64,000 nt of DNA from the NCBI RefSeq assembly GCF_000524195.1, contig NW_020170387.1, forward strand, positions 921,816-985,815, written 5' to 3'. This DNA is from Echinococcus granulosus. Lineage: Eukaryota > Platyhelminthes > Cestoda > Cyclophyllidea > Taeniidae. The notes beneath the pieces are model-generated. The model saw only the letters and a program-made list of their open reading frames with translations. It was not told the DNA's origin and made no database searches. Each line of letters begins with the position of its first letter. The first letter of the stretch is position 1. Of this stretch, positions 41,801 through 54,204 are shown in pieces. The position numbers and the translations under genes are program-made.

Positions 41801-44800
41801 TAAAAAAGTCCAAGAGTTGGAGCAATACTGGAAAAGTTAGCAAAGCGCGGTCACCGTGCCATGGTTCTCCGTGAAGATGAGAGTGAAATGTGTTTAAAAT
41901 TCAAATGACATGGGTTTGGATTTACGCAACTTTTTTTGAAAAAGGCACTACAATCCGGTGCTGCAGCACAAAAGTCCACTGAAAATCGCAGGTGCCATTT
42001 CGTTACACTGAACGATGATTCCGAGGCAGGGCCATAGCGTACGTGATACGGGAAGTTCTAATTGCCACTATTTTGGCTAAAAGCACCACCTCACTGTCTG
42101 CAACAGGAAGTTAGCTCTGCTGCAGGAAGCTGGAAAAACTAGCGTGTGTAAGGCAGCAAAATGTCAGTTATTTTTGGGCGTGTCTTCCGGCGAGAGCAAA
42201 GAGATAACGCACATGTATAATCCACAGAGTAGCCAAAGCAATTCTCAAATAAAAGTTGGAGTGATTCAGCATTTGCAAACAGTCCCAGCACCTATTTTAC
42301 GGGGAGAGGGATAAAGAGGGCGAAACACATGCTTGCCAATTTTTGTACACACCTCCGTTACTCCCACAGTTGCCAGAACATATCTTCGAAGTGTAAAAAT
42401 AAGCACCGAGTAGCGGTAATACTAACTGATGCTTCATTAATAATAATCCACCTAAACAAGACGCATTTTGACACTCCAGTTGAGGAAAACTTGACTCAAA
42501 ACAGAGCCAGTAAATATTCCGAAGATAATTCAAAAAAAGGTCATAGATTAACACTAATCTTTTCTCCAAATGAAGCTTGCATGAGTGCCAAGGGATTAAG
42601 CAGTCAAGAGAGGACTGACCGATAGGGCAACGTAGAAAGCCCAGTGGTCGCTCTGGGAGCCTTCAGTGAGCTTGATGCGACATGCGTCGGCAAGAGCCTC
42701 GGAGCCGAGGGGTACCTCAAAGGGCTCCTTGAAGGCGAGACAGGCGGAGACGGCGAGGGCGGGCTTGAGACAACAGAAGAATGCGCCGAGGAGGAGCAGT
42801 TTAGCACATTGTGGGTCCAACGGCAGGTTGGCCAAATGATGGCCCAGTGGTGTGAGCACGTCGTTGTCTTCCGCCACTGGTGATCCTGACGTTGCAGCCT
42901 CAATGGCGCCCTCCAATATGCGAGTGCGCTGTCGCTTCGACATGCGCGATAATTGAGCCGTGGGCACGGAATCATTGCACAAAGGGACCAAGGGTTTAAG
43001 CGCTTGTATATCGCGAAGGAACTGCAGGGTACGACTAATCGTCTCGAGGTCGGGCGGATCCATACAGCTGGAGAGGAAACTTGTCACTGGACCTAGTTCC
43101 AGAGCCTGCAAGTCTCAGGGAAAAATCGTACACTGCACAAAACAAGCAACATAAGGCATTTACACCGCACATTGGGTAATAGCCTATTTAAATAAATAAG
43201 AATCCCAGGCTCTATAGGGATAATAGGAAACTGTTTGCCTAAATCAATCAAGGGTGGGAGAAGGTGCACTAGGGAGGATGCAAAGAACGCCAACAAACTG
43301 ATGAAGAGCACACCTTGATCCGGAGGATAGCATCTTCCAGACGGATGCGTGTAATTTCAGGCGGGAGGAAGTCTAGCATGACCCGATCGTGAGTAAATCT
43401 GGAGAACAAGTGGAAGCATTGTCCGGGACGAACTCTGGAAGAGAAAGCACGGTAGTAACAAGAAGAGGACACTGATAAAGCATAATTCCAATGATAGGCA
43501 GTAATCTAAATTCGCCACGTAGAACACGTATTCAAAATGACGTGAAATACTTTTGCTACCTATTTGATTGTAAAAAAGTATTGACGCACCCAAAGTATAA
43601 ACTTTCAATCGGAATAAACAATACCCGGGTTGAATACCCCATTTAGACGTCATTAATTCAAAGTATTTTGAGTTGTTTATTGAAGCACTAATCGAGAAAA
43701 ACGGATAATGTGTTAATAATACTGTGCAACATGAAAGACAAAAAAATCGCATTCAACCGTCGCACAGATGATTAATTTCCTTAAATAAACAAATTAAAAC
43801 AGTCAAAAAATAGGAGTTTGGTTAATTTTTGAAGTATTGGGCGGGAATTATGCCTAAAAACAGTCTTTTGCATAGTCAAATTATGAAGCAAAGGAACAGG
43901 AACACATTGATTAACAAAATAATGGTAAGCGGTTGGTGACAAGGCAAGGTCAAGGTCCTTCTAACTTTTCTAGTATTGTTTAACTGAGGCAAATGAAAGC
44001 ACGTTACCAAATCATAAAATCGTGCTGCTGTTTTTGTTGCATGCATTATTGGTTAAGCACTAATTCATTGCCAAACAGTAATAGGTAAGTATTATAGGCC
44101 AATACCATAAAAATCCTATTCTACCAACTAGCAAATAAATTACACAAAAGGTGGATTCGTGGATAAAGACCAAGATCCAAACAAGAAGAGCGCCTTCGAT
44201 CCACCAGGCAGACTCCGGAAACTTCGGAACCGAACTTCTGGGTGAATATGATCTTTGAGGAGAATAACATACGACTCTTGCGGAGTTAAACCGAGTATCG
44301 TAATAATCAGAAAGTCTTCTGATGGAGACATTACATGAAACCGGAGCCTAGAGACAACATCAAACAACCCTCCTTGTTTGCAATCAGCTTCTGGATTCTT
44401 GGGTTTAAAAATATACGAACTACCATTTCGCGGACGGGAGAAAGATATGGATAATAAATGATTAGCAAGGAGCAAAGTCATCGGAGAGGAACAGAAAGCC
44501 TATGGTACCAACAAAAGGATTGCCAAAGGCTAAAAATTTTAACAGGTTTACACAGCTGAGGACTTACTTCAGACACGGAAAAAAAACCAAAAGTTAATAT
44601 GCATGCATGAACGAAACAACCCTGCCCACACTGTGTGAATACCATTGCTATAGCCCTATGGCAAGAAGTAGACATCACAATCAACTGAGGCGTCTTACAA
44701 GGGAACTAATCATTGGCAGTTGGAAGGAGAAACATGAATGACATCCAAGGAAGGTAGAACAACCTTGTGAGGTAGTACTGAATGGTAGTGCCTGGTTATG

Positions 44801-47800
44801 AAACTTAAATATTCCCCACGGAAACAGTTTATTAATCACTTTTGACACAAACTCACAAAGTTGGGATCGCATGAAATGAGCTGATTGGAACACTAGCTGA
44901 AAGCAAGTATATGGCAAAGTACAGGGACTAAATTACTTTGTTTTCATAAAAAACCGCCTTCGAAAATTCGGCCAACCACAACTCATGATAGGATGAATTC
45001 AAGATATGAATAAAACTAAACCGGTCAGATTCAGAAAAGCATCTCACCTGCTCCAGGTATGTATCAAACGAAATAGCCGGCATGATTCCACTTCATATTT
45101 GCGGCACGAGTAACTTATTTAAAAATAAAAACTCCGGCATTCGCGGAATTTATAATTCGTGTGAAAATGTGCTTGACAATGTCTCAGTTTACAACCAAAA
45201 GAACGATGGCAGATATATGAGATGCCCTTAGCAAAACTATATTGAAGGAAGGGGAGATAAGGGAGCAATATGAACGGCAGAAAAAGCAAAAAGGAGTTCA
45301 GAGGAAATAATAAATCACGGTACTGAATAAGCAAACTGAGAGTTCAAACCGGAAAAAAAGACCACTGATGTGAAGCACTATAAAGGATTAAAGAGCCACT
45401 TGGCTATCACCCAAAGTGATTAACTCCAATTCGCATGTCCAGATCAACCTTACAGGGAAGTGAAATTTCCTGTTTCAAGCAGACTGCACCCAGCGGAGGT
45501 AGCTAATTTGAATTCCGATTGCAATCATTTCACAAAAAAGGCCTATTGCATTGAATAAAGTTGCGCGTAGTGTACGACTGAATATACAAAATGCACTTTC
45601 AAGCCCCATAAAGCGTTTTATTCGCATCTTAGTGATAAAAACCAAAAGTACAGGGACTACAAAACATCCTAGAAAATAGTCAAACCAACTGAGATTTTTT
45701 GGAAGATGAGAACGTTACAGACTAGTGCGGCAAAGTGGCAGGCTAGATGGAAAATCCTGATACTGGTAGATGATAAATGACATAGACGCTAAACCGCAAC
45801 AGCGATAGTGCGCTACTCATGTGTGCATAGGCAATCAAGCAATGTAGCGCATGCATGCATAATCGCCCATGCATGTATGCGCATATTCGCCTATTTTTGA
45901 GGAAATCACAAGCTGGAAGAAAGAGTTGTTGTTTTCTAATAAATTTTCATCAGCTAAAAGAGCAGAATGAAGGTCTATTGGGAAAAATAAACCGTAAAAA
46001 GCAGTTGAATATTTAATTGACTAAAATTCCGGTCAGTCAAGAACAGGAAAAAAAACACCCATTAAAGGTAGAAATGGAAGCCTACCTCCGGCTGTATTCA
46101 CGACAATACAAATTTCAAAACACTCTGATGAAGTAACAAAATTCAAATGCTACAGATGACGCCCGATACCACTTCATATTAATGACGGCCCAAATGTGCA
46201 TTTCTACTAAACTATCACGAATTTTACTCATGAAAATATAGTCACACTACCTAGGCAGTTGGCGTTGCAAGGGCGTTTGAGCTCGTTGGAAAAAAAAACT
46301 GGCTTACCGACCAGCCCGACCACGCCTCTGGGCTGCATTGGCTTTACTCACGAGGACACGCGCAAGTGTGGATGTGTTGGTGCGCGGATCGTAAGTAGTG
46401 ATCTTTATCTGTCCACTGTCCACCACGTACACTATATCCTCGATTGTGATACTGAAAGAGAACGCCATAGGTATGTAGAACATAGTGCCATTTGAACCAT
46501 TGCATTTCATAGCTCTGATAAATTAAGGGAAAAAAAGTACTGCTGCAATTCTATATACTGAACTAACAGCCACATGAACGATTTAGTGATAATTTACTAT
46601 CCGATCTGTCAGATTATAGTCACCGGTGCTCATAGTGATCTGCTCAAATAGACAAGAGCCTATGGAGTCCCAAAATGTTATAGAGAATTGCATTTTCACA
46701 CAGTCCACTCAGAAAAGAAACAATGGAGGTAAATGACAATAGCAATACAGAGGCTAAAAACACTTGTAACACAGGGATCATAATATAACATCATAATTGA
46801 GAAAACAAAATACTGGTGGAAAAATGAGAAAAAATGATTTAAACAAAGGGAGGGATCCTTAAAGAGCCCTATCGTGAGTTATGAAACATCCGTTTGTGCC
46901 GAACGTCTGTGTAGCTCAGGTAATGAAACCCTACGCAGTTTACGAGCAGGCTTTCAGTCTCCCGGCGCCGATCCTAAAAAGTGGGCTGGTGGAGACACGC
47001 CCTTCAGCAGGACCGTTAAACAAAAACGCATAAGCGTCGACGAACGCAAGTGTATACAATCTGTGTTGGCATCTAGGGGCCAATAATAAGAATTGAGAAG
47101 TGACAAAATGAAAATTCCAGCGGCAATTTAAAAAGGCGCACAAAATTAAGCACAACAAAGAGGACAAGTAAAATCGCTTTTTAACGACAAGACAGCTAGA
47201 GTACACAATTTTTCGGTACTTCACAATATACGGTTATTTAGCTACTATAAATTTGCAGTATCGCTGGGTATATTTCTCCTATGGAAGGATTTGAAATACT
47301 TACCCGATTTACGCTTTGTGTCTAACCATAAATTTCAACCAATCGAACAGGTTTACACCACACAACACAGTTCAACCCGTATTTATAAATTTCAAAAATC
47401 AACAGCTCGAGATTACAAAATAAATCGAAAGCTCTACAGACAATTAGATTTAAATCCCCAAAAATAAGTTCAGGTTTTGAAAATGAATTTTATTCGGAAA
47501 ATATAGTGGCCATATGCATCTAAAAATAAGTAGATTGTAAAATACAGAGAGCTTAGGACTTTCCTCAATAGCGCTTAAATTGAGTTGATTATTCAGCGTA
47601 CTTTCTTTCGATTTTGCTCTGTATCCTGACCCACGCCGCTACTAATTGAACAGAAATGCTGGATATAAGTCCAGAACAAATTTTGCATTACTACTTTCGG
47701 ATATGAGTAAACAAATCAGTCAACAGAATGGAAATTACTACATATGATACAATCTCAAGCCTCTGAAAAAGGATCACCCCTCAAGCAAAGGCTGAATTCA

Positions 47801-50800
47801 TTAAAATCAACCCGGTAGTTAACAAACCCTTGTACACTAAAAAGTTTATTTTCCCGGTTACTATAGTAGGAAAATCATCGCTTCATGCTTAAACGGAATG
47901 AACACATAGAACGATGAATCAAGTTACGTAAACAAGAGCGGGAGACTCGTTATTCAAAACACAAAATGCATTCTTCTGTATCAACTTGAAGTTAGCACTA
48001 AAAATTAAAACACATCAGCACCAACGAACGGCATACAGTTTTTTTTATTTTTACCACTTAAAACGTTGAGATTGGTGGTGGGCGGCAATGTAATAGGTGG
48101 TAGATATTCTCGCTGACCGGAAACAGTTTAAGACCAACGTAATCCCCCTGGTAATAGTAGAATGGATAGCGATGAAAATAAAACTTTGCAAAGATGTGGG
48201 AGCCAGTCTATATCTCTTACAAAGCTTGAGGGAAGCGCATGAAGCTTGTAATGTGCTTTAGTCCGATTTTTGACAATTCCGCCGAAACTGGAGGATGCTT
48301 CGAATGCACAACTCCACGATGGTCAAAAACAGGAACCACAGTCAGACAAAAAAGGAACGAGAGACTGAAAGGGAGGTTTACCTAGTCTCGGCGATGTTAG
48401 TGGCGATGACGACCTTGCGCTTGCCGGCGGGGGGAGGCTCAAAAACGACGCGCTGGCGAGCGGAGGGGAGGCGGGAGTGGAGTGCGTGCAGCATCACTCC
48501 GCCCCGCGTCTCCGCGTACAGCGCTGGGTCAATGCTGCGCAACGCCTTCATCGTATCCAAAATGTCCTACCCAGAGAAAGAAAACTTTATAACTTTCTTT
48601 ACCAGTGGCCTTACCGCCACAGGTTACCACTACGGTTTTATCATTTCTGTTCTGGGGATTAAACTGAGGTGTAAAGGTGGGCTGGGGTTAATAGGGTGTA
48701 AGCAATAAAATAATTGTGGTGTCAGATCCATAATAGGACATATTAAACAGAACAAATCGCGGCAGAAACCGTACCAGGCACTTCCGATGCTAGCTTGGCT
48801 TCAAAGTTCAAGAACGAGTTACTTAAGATGGAAAATCCTTATATTGCACAATGTACTGTGGCGAAAGTTGTTAGCGGCAGTTAGGAACAAACGGCCGTTC
48901 GAGGCTAAACATTTTAACTTGACCCGACCCCGCAGAGAACGGAAATGATTTCTTGTCCCATTAAATTTCCATGAGTAAGGTCAAGTTATTTGACGACCAC
49001 GGGGCTTGATATGACATTAACAAATCACGATTGAAAACTACCTAAATTATACACAATGATCGGAACTAATATTCCTAATAGAGTAATCATAAAATGGTAG
49101 GGACAAATTATCCAAGTTTGAGAACTGAACAGTGTGGAGCAGATTTAAATCAAGCCTTATCAATTTTGATAGTAAAGTAATTGAAGAAATTGGTACAACG
49201 AACACCGAGACCAGGCACGAAGGCGAGAATGGCCCCGGAGGAGGTGGTTCGGATGATGTAGTCGATGACTGCAGCCACCAGCTCAGGTGGTGGGCATGAG
49301 TAAAGGTCCATAGCCTCGAGGAATTGACGACTGCCTAGCGAGAGTCTAGACGAACAGTCGTAGAAAAATATTGCCATCGCAATTATTGTTGCAGTAAAAA
49401 CGTCCTAACATTCAACACTTTAACTTCGGTATCCAAAATGCAACTGATTTTATGATAGGATGAGTGCAATAAATATCATTGAAGTTCTGTGGATTAAGAA
49501 AAACTTAATTATAAAGTGCTACTTTAACAGTATGAAGAACTAACGCTGACTAAAAAAAAGCCTTGAATAATTTAATCCATTAAAACAAAGGTTGAGAGGA
49601 ACCCTAAAGTTTTGCACCTTCGATATTCGCTCCCTATAAATGGCAAGTGTCCTTTAAGAAAATATCACACCAAAATTTGTCTTGCTTTAAATCAAAGAAG
49701 CACCACCTTTGTTCATCGTATCACCTTGAATAACAATAAGAAGTTGACGAAGAACATGCAAAAATGAAATGGTGACCTAGAGGTGGATTCTTTTAACCAC
49801 TGTTTGTAGCCCTGCCGGATTCCTGGGGTAATGGGCGGGTTGCCGACAGAATCAGCACGCATTTGGGACATACGTCGATTGGCTTTGCTGAACCTATACA
49901 GCGCATCCTGCGGCATTTCAAAGCTGAAGAAAAATGGAAAAAGATTTGCATAAACAATTGTAGCTATGGGAGATGTGCAAAGTGTGCTTGAAGGGAGCAC
50001 CTTACCCAGTGCGATGGAGTACGTCCTCAAGATATAACGTGTCTACTGCGAACGTTCTACCAGGAATCTCCAGTCTCGGGCAACCGTCTAAAAAAAATGA
50101 AAATTGATAATAGTCGATGGTCCAGAAGACTACAAGAGATATTGTTTTTAACAGCGCATTGAAACTGGAAAATTGATGCATAAATCTTACCGAAAAATTG
50201 AGCGAATTCTTCCGAATTAAGGGTTGCCGACATGAGAATGACGTGAAGGTCAGGCCGCAAGGGGAGAATGCGTTTGAGCATGGTTATAAGAAAATCGCCA
50301 AGCATTTCTCGCTCGTGCACCTCGTCCACAACTACATGGCTAACCGACTAGGGAAATGGACTAACTGTCATTACATTTGCTTGCTTTGATTAAAATTCAT
50401 GGCTATAAAAGGCTCTACTAGACGGTGCGATAAAAACTGCGCACATCTGACATAGAGATCAGATACATTTTAATTCCCTTGATGCAAAATCCTATTGACT
50501 ATTTCTGTTAAAAAACAATAAACATTTATGGCTTATGATTTAAAGAACATTTTATCATGGTGCTTCAGTAATTGAGGCAACACCAGCATATCTAATGAAG
50601 CACCTCATTATTACAAAATTCCCCACAGAAGGGATCCGGAAATGGCCAACTTGAGTTGCATATGGTGGCCATTAAATAATTACACTAACATCGTCGATGA
50701 AATCACGGTTGGTTTATTTTAATCGGACCTTAAGGAGAGGGTCGGATTGGAACCACTGCAGGACTATCCCGGTAGTGCAGAAGAGGATGGAACTTTGCGG

Positions 50801-53455
50801 CCGCTTGGGTAAAACGGACTCCAGACGAATCTGGGGGAATAACACAGAAATATAAACAAATAGGACAATAAATAAATATTTGTTATTGGTATATGAACTG
50901 CAGCAAACTAGTTTGGGAATTTTAAGAGGCACACCTTGCTCTACTTTGTTTCATGTGCTATTAATTTTCAGACGGAGAAATAGAATTAAACAATGCCAAT
51001 AACAACCGCAACCGATAAAGGCAACATTAATGGTAGTGAGAGCGAAAAGTAACAAACTGTAAACAAATTCCGTTTGGTTTTAAAGTAATGGAATTCACAT
51101 TTAAGATTAAACAATCTAGGTTCCCGATCCCAGGGAGTGATTAAAGCCAATACCATTTTTCCTGGGAGGAACAGTGAAAGGGATATGCTTACCTGATACC
51201 CGATGTCTTCGCCCAGGCACTGACCCCGCTCCGTTGCCACCCGCTCGGCCACGGAGATAGCCGAAATGCGCCGCGGTTGGGTAACCACAATACGGGTGCA
51301 GGAGCCGTAACCCCGTAGTACCGCGTGTTCCAACAGGTACTGAGGCAACTGCGTCGTCTTGCCGCAACCAGTCTCACCGCTTATCACTACCACCTGATTT
51401 TCGTCCGACATTTTGAGGAAATCCTATCGAAAAAATGACTTATTAGCAATAGAACGCAAGGCTAGTGTGAACGCAGGAGGATGGCGCTATCACATCACCT
51501 GTTTTTGCGCAAAAGTCGGCAAATTCTTCCGTTTCGAATTCATCAACACGTATTTCGTCGCTTGGACTTTCTGAATCATTTCCAACCGAAGTGATTTGTC
51601 CAAAGCCTCATTCCTCTGCAGTTCTATCGAACATGGGGTTTTCTCGTTTTCCGCCCCAACATTGATTCGCGTACCCCCGAAGGCATGCTCATCCACCATC
51701 TCCACGACTTTGGAGAATTCCTCTTTGGTGGATGTAAGGCTCAGATGAGGGGACTTCATCTCACTACTCTCACTTGGTAATGCCCGTTTGCGGCTGATAA
51801 GACAATCACCTAAGCGTTCCACATCCTTGACAACTCCAGCTATTCGTTCGATAATCCTTTGATCGAGGGTAAATTCAGTCGGCTGGAAAAATAATATTAG
51901 TGCATTTAGTATAGATTTCCAATGGCTAATCCATTTGCACACATCTATCAAAACCTATAATATTCAGAGATAAACATACGGGTGAAGAAGCGGACAAATT
52001 TCGGTCAAAGTTGGAAGACATATAACTTAGGTGAAATCCCATCAATTGTGGCAATACATCAAAGCAGATGAGTTTGACGACGCGGTTGAGATCATTACAG
52101 ATCCATCTAGACTTGAAAAATTACTCGAGCAGCAGCTAATGTTTGTAGCAGACGAAGGTTTCGGCTCCGCCCGTTCAAGAGAGAAGTTGGAGGGTAAATT
52201 GCTAGTTTTAGTGAGAGGCACCTGGAATAATGACGTTTAATTTGAATACCCAAAGTTGCCAATCTTATACAACGATTATTCGAAAAAACCTTATCGTTTT
52301 TAGCATGTAGGGCGAGTTGGAAAGATGAGATCCGATTTTGGGATGTGACCAAGAAATCTTGGACCTAACGGCAGTACTTTGCTGGGCTATGCTATGGTCA
52401 GTGGTAAATGTAAGAAAATGAAAGCAATTTGGGAAAACGACTGATGAATATTAGATTAGCTACATAGGACGCACTATCTAAATCAGTTCCGCTTAAAAAG
52501 ACCGAATTCTGTGCAGACAATAAAGTCGCCCAGACCTCAAGTGAGCAAAATCGAGATGTTGCATTGCAAAAGCAGACCCTTTGCGGCTAGTCTTTTGACG
52601 GATATTCCTAACTTTCAATTGATAGCTCCTCTTGATTTCCAAATAGAATATTCCACCTATCATATAGCTTCTTTGAAATGCGTTTAACAAAACGCGCGCC
52701 TTAAGTGGTTCCCGCATATCGTCACAGCCGTAAGCATTAATGAGGACGATAAATTGTGTGTGTTGGCGAGCACTAATATCTACAAATTTGAATAAACTTA
52801 TAGATATGGATGCATCGAGCAATTCAGTTGACACCGTGGCCAAACGGGGACGCCAAAAATTGGGGGCAGAAGCGTGCACGGATGTGAAAATGCCACAGAA
52901 TAATTCAGCACACCGTGTGTGAGATAGAAAAATAAAAAATGCCACAGGCAACACTTTGATGAGACAGAAGAGCCAAATACTACTCAAGCAATGCAACCAC
53001 CACACAAAATTGGGATACCATAATAGATCAATGCACCGAACTTCGAGAGCATTCCAGTGTCATTTCGAAAAAATTAGAGCCAAAGACAGCCAGAAAAAAC
53101 CCTGGGGGGAAAAACCTTTGGTCTACAAACACAAACGAAGCATGCGGACCTACAGTAAATATTCTTACAGTAGGAACAGAAACTTGGAACGTAAACAAAG
53201 AAGTACTAAGATAATTAAAAAATACAGCCATCGTTAGCATGTAGATTTGTAAGAATAGCAAAATCCACCTTGCAAAGAGGCTAATGGTGTGATTAAAACA
53301 GTCATTCAAAAACATCAAGGAAGTGAAGATATGTACACAAATAAAGCACTTCACACCTCATCTAGCGCATCAGGTTTTTTTGCCTTCAATTTGTTCTGTC
53401 TGGCATACCATAGTCCAATTTCCTTTCCTTTAAGGTAAGGGGGACACCTCGGCAT
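32879..53455 (-). CDS. DHX36: DEAH-box RNA/DNA helicase, DHX36 (RHAU)-like, 18 exons, 1023 aa
   Basis: DHX36 is an ATP-dependent helicase that unwinds G-quadruplex RNA and DNA. Exons (high to low): 53455-53357, 51882-51499, 51423-51193, 50830-50729, 50347-50191, 50087-50006, 49923-49777, 49345-49204, 48566-48382, 46451-46308, 43434-43314, 43105-42620, 40780-40706, 40283-40105, 38140-37990, 35786-35709, 33929-33852, 33109-32879. All 17 joints keep phase. Residues 4-22 carry the RHAU-specific motif ([13 protein letters not shown]). Helicase motifs: I GETGCGKT at 177; Ia TQPRR; II DEVH at 280; III SAT at 312; NIAETS into SITIEDIV across an exon joint; [10 protein letters not shown] at about 551-558. 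The winged-helix/HA2 region follows ([52 protein letters not shown]), then the OB-fold and C-terminus ([33 protein letters not shown]). Human DHX36 is about 1008 aa; the glycine-rich tail before the RSM is missing here. DEVH replaces the usual DEIH. Confidence 0.95.
33930..35708 (-). other. DHX36-like gene intron
   Basis: Intron of about 1.8 kb. It contains a short exon-like stretch (35598-35674) that does not fit the phase of the flanking exons. Nothing else was seen. Confidence 0.6.
35787..37989 (-). other. DHX36-like gene intron
   Basis: Intron of about 2.2 kb in the OB-fold-coding part of the gene. A+T-rich, with no gene or recognisable repeat that I can see on either strand. Confidence 0.6.
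38141..40104 (-). other. DHX36-like gene intron
   Basis: Intron of about 2.0 kb. The 122-aa open frame on the opposite strand (39579-39947) has no domain, and I treat it as chance. Confidence 0.6.
40781..42619 (-). other. DHX36-like gene intron
   Basis: Intron of about 1.8 kb between the exon starting [10 protein letters not shown] and the long HA2 exon. No supported feature inside. Confidence 0.6.
43435..46307 (-). other. DHX36-like gene intron with strong inverted repeat
   Basis: The largest downstream intron (about 2.9 kb). It contains the near-perfect hairpin at 45847-45882, which is listed separately. Otherwise A+T-rich with no gene. Confidence 0.6.
45847..45882. repeat. inverted repeat, 14-bp arms, 8-nt loop
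   Basis: The left arm 45847-45860 (GCGCATGCATGCAT) is complementary to 45869-45882 (ATGCATGTATGCGC) at 13 of 14 positions; the one mismatch is a G-T wobble on one strand. The loop is 45861-45868. It lies in an intron of the DHX36-like gene. The arms are made of alternating purine-pyrimidine ATGC units. Confidence 0.9.
46452..48381 (-). other. DHX36-like gene intron
   Basis: Intron of about 1.9 kb between the exon carrying NIAET and the exon carrying [11 protein letters not shown]. No supported feature inside. Confidence 0.6.
48567..49203 (-). other. DHX36-like gene intron with GTTCGT donor
   Basis: Intron of about 0.64 kb. Its donor reads GTTCGT: a GTGTTC donor two bases upstream would shift the frame, while this one joins FVPGLG to DILDTM in phase as the family alignment requires. 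Confidence 0.6.
51883..53356 (-). other. first intron of the DHX36-like gene
   Basis: Intron of about 1.5 kb separating the RSM-coding exon from the exon that begins PTEFTLDQ. Both ends are in phase 0, so no further exon is needed. It contains a 69-codon ORF on + (52031-52240) and a 170-codon ORF on - (52493-53005), neither with a known domain. Confidence 0.55.
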
Positions 53456-54204
53456 TGAAAATGCGTGATCAACGAGAGAGAACACGGGACCAATTTAAAA
53501 CCGACGGCCAAGGTCATTATTCAGCAAAATACAGTTATAACTAGGATGTTAAGAACATGAGATAGAGGATCTTTCATAAAACTACGCTTAATAACAAAAA
53601 TCACACACTAATATGATGGCAGGGAGCCCATTTTGCTCTGCCTGTGTTTGTATCATGTCAAGACCCACTGCATCAGACGTGGTGCTTCTACCAAAAGAAA
53701 AGTTTACTGCGCGTCTGTTTAAAAAACTTGCCTAAAAAATCAGAAGGCGCCCTGTAAAAGAGAGTAATAAAGGATGCAGAGGTGCAAATATCTTGTGGCA
53801 GGGACCTATATTGTAGAATAATATACAAAACATCGTGATGGATTAATAGCTCGGTTACCTTTGTGTTCATTTGCACCAAACATAATCATATATTATAAAT
53901 AGCGCTTTTAGCAAACGTTTTTAGAGAAAGCTAGCAGCCCATTAGCCATCTCTATGTTATTAGTATATTTTGCCCTTTAATGCCGCGAAGTCACGCTACT
54001 TGTAGGGCGAGGCTCGTAGGTCTCCTCCTCCCTGTTCCTCGTACTCTTAAAACAACCAGGTTGGATGGATTTTGGCATATATGCTGAAAGAAGTGAATTG
54101 GGAAAACTGGTTTAGAGTTTAAGGGGGGTGAGGATCCGCAACCTTACTTGGGCTTTGAAGATCAGGTTTTAATCGTATCCCCGCCTCCTCTCTGAAGGGA
54201 ACAT
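53456..54204. promoter_or_regulatory. upstream region of the DHX36-like gene
   Basis: About 0.75 kb between the helicase start codon and the second Ty3/gypsy relic. It should hold the promoter and 5' UTR. No named element is evident. Confidence 0.4.

Noticed and set aside
42644..42883. Acidic ORF on + at the HA2 exon of the helicase
   Set aside because: Exact antisense shadow of a well-supported DHX36 exon.
52493..53005. 170-codon ORF on - in the first DHX36 intron
   Set aside because: Exons on both sides join in phase without it, and it matches nothing in the helicase family.
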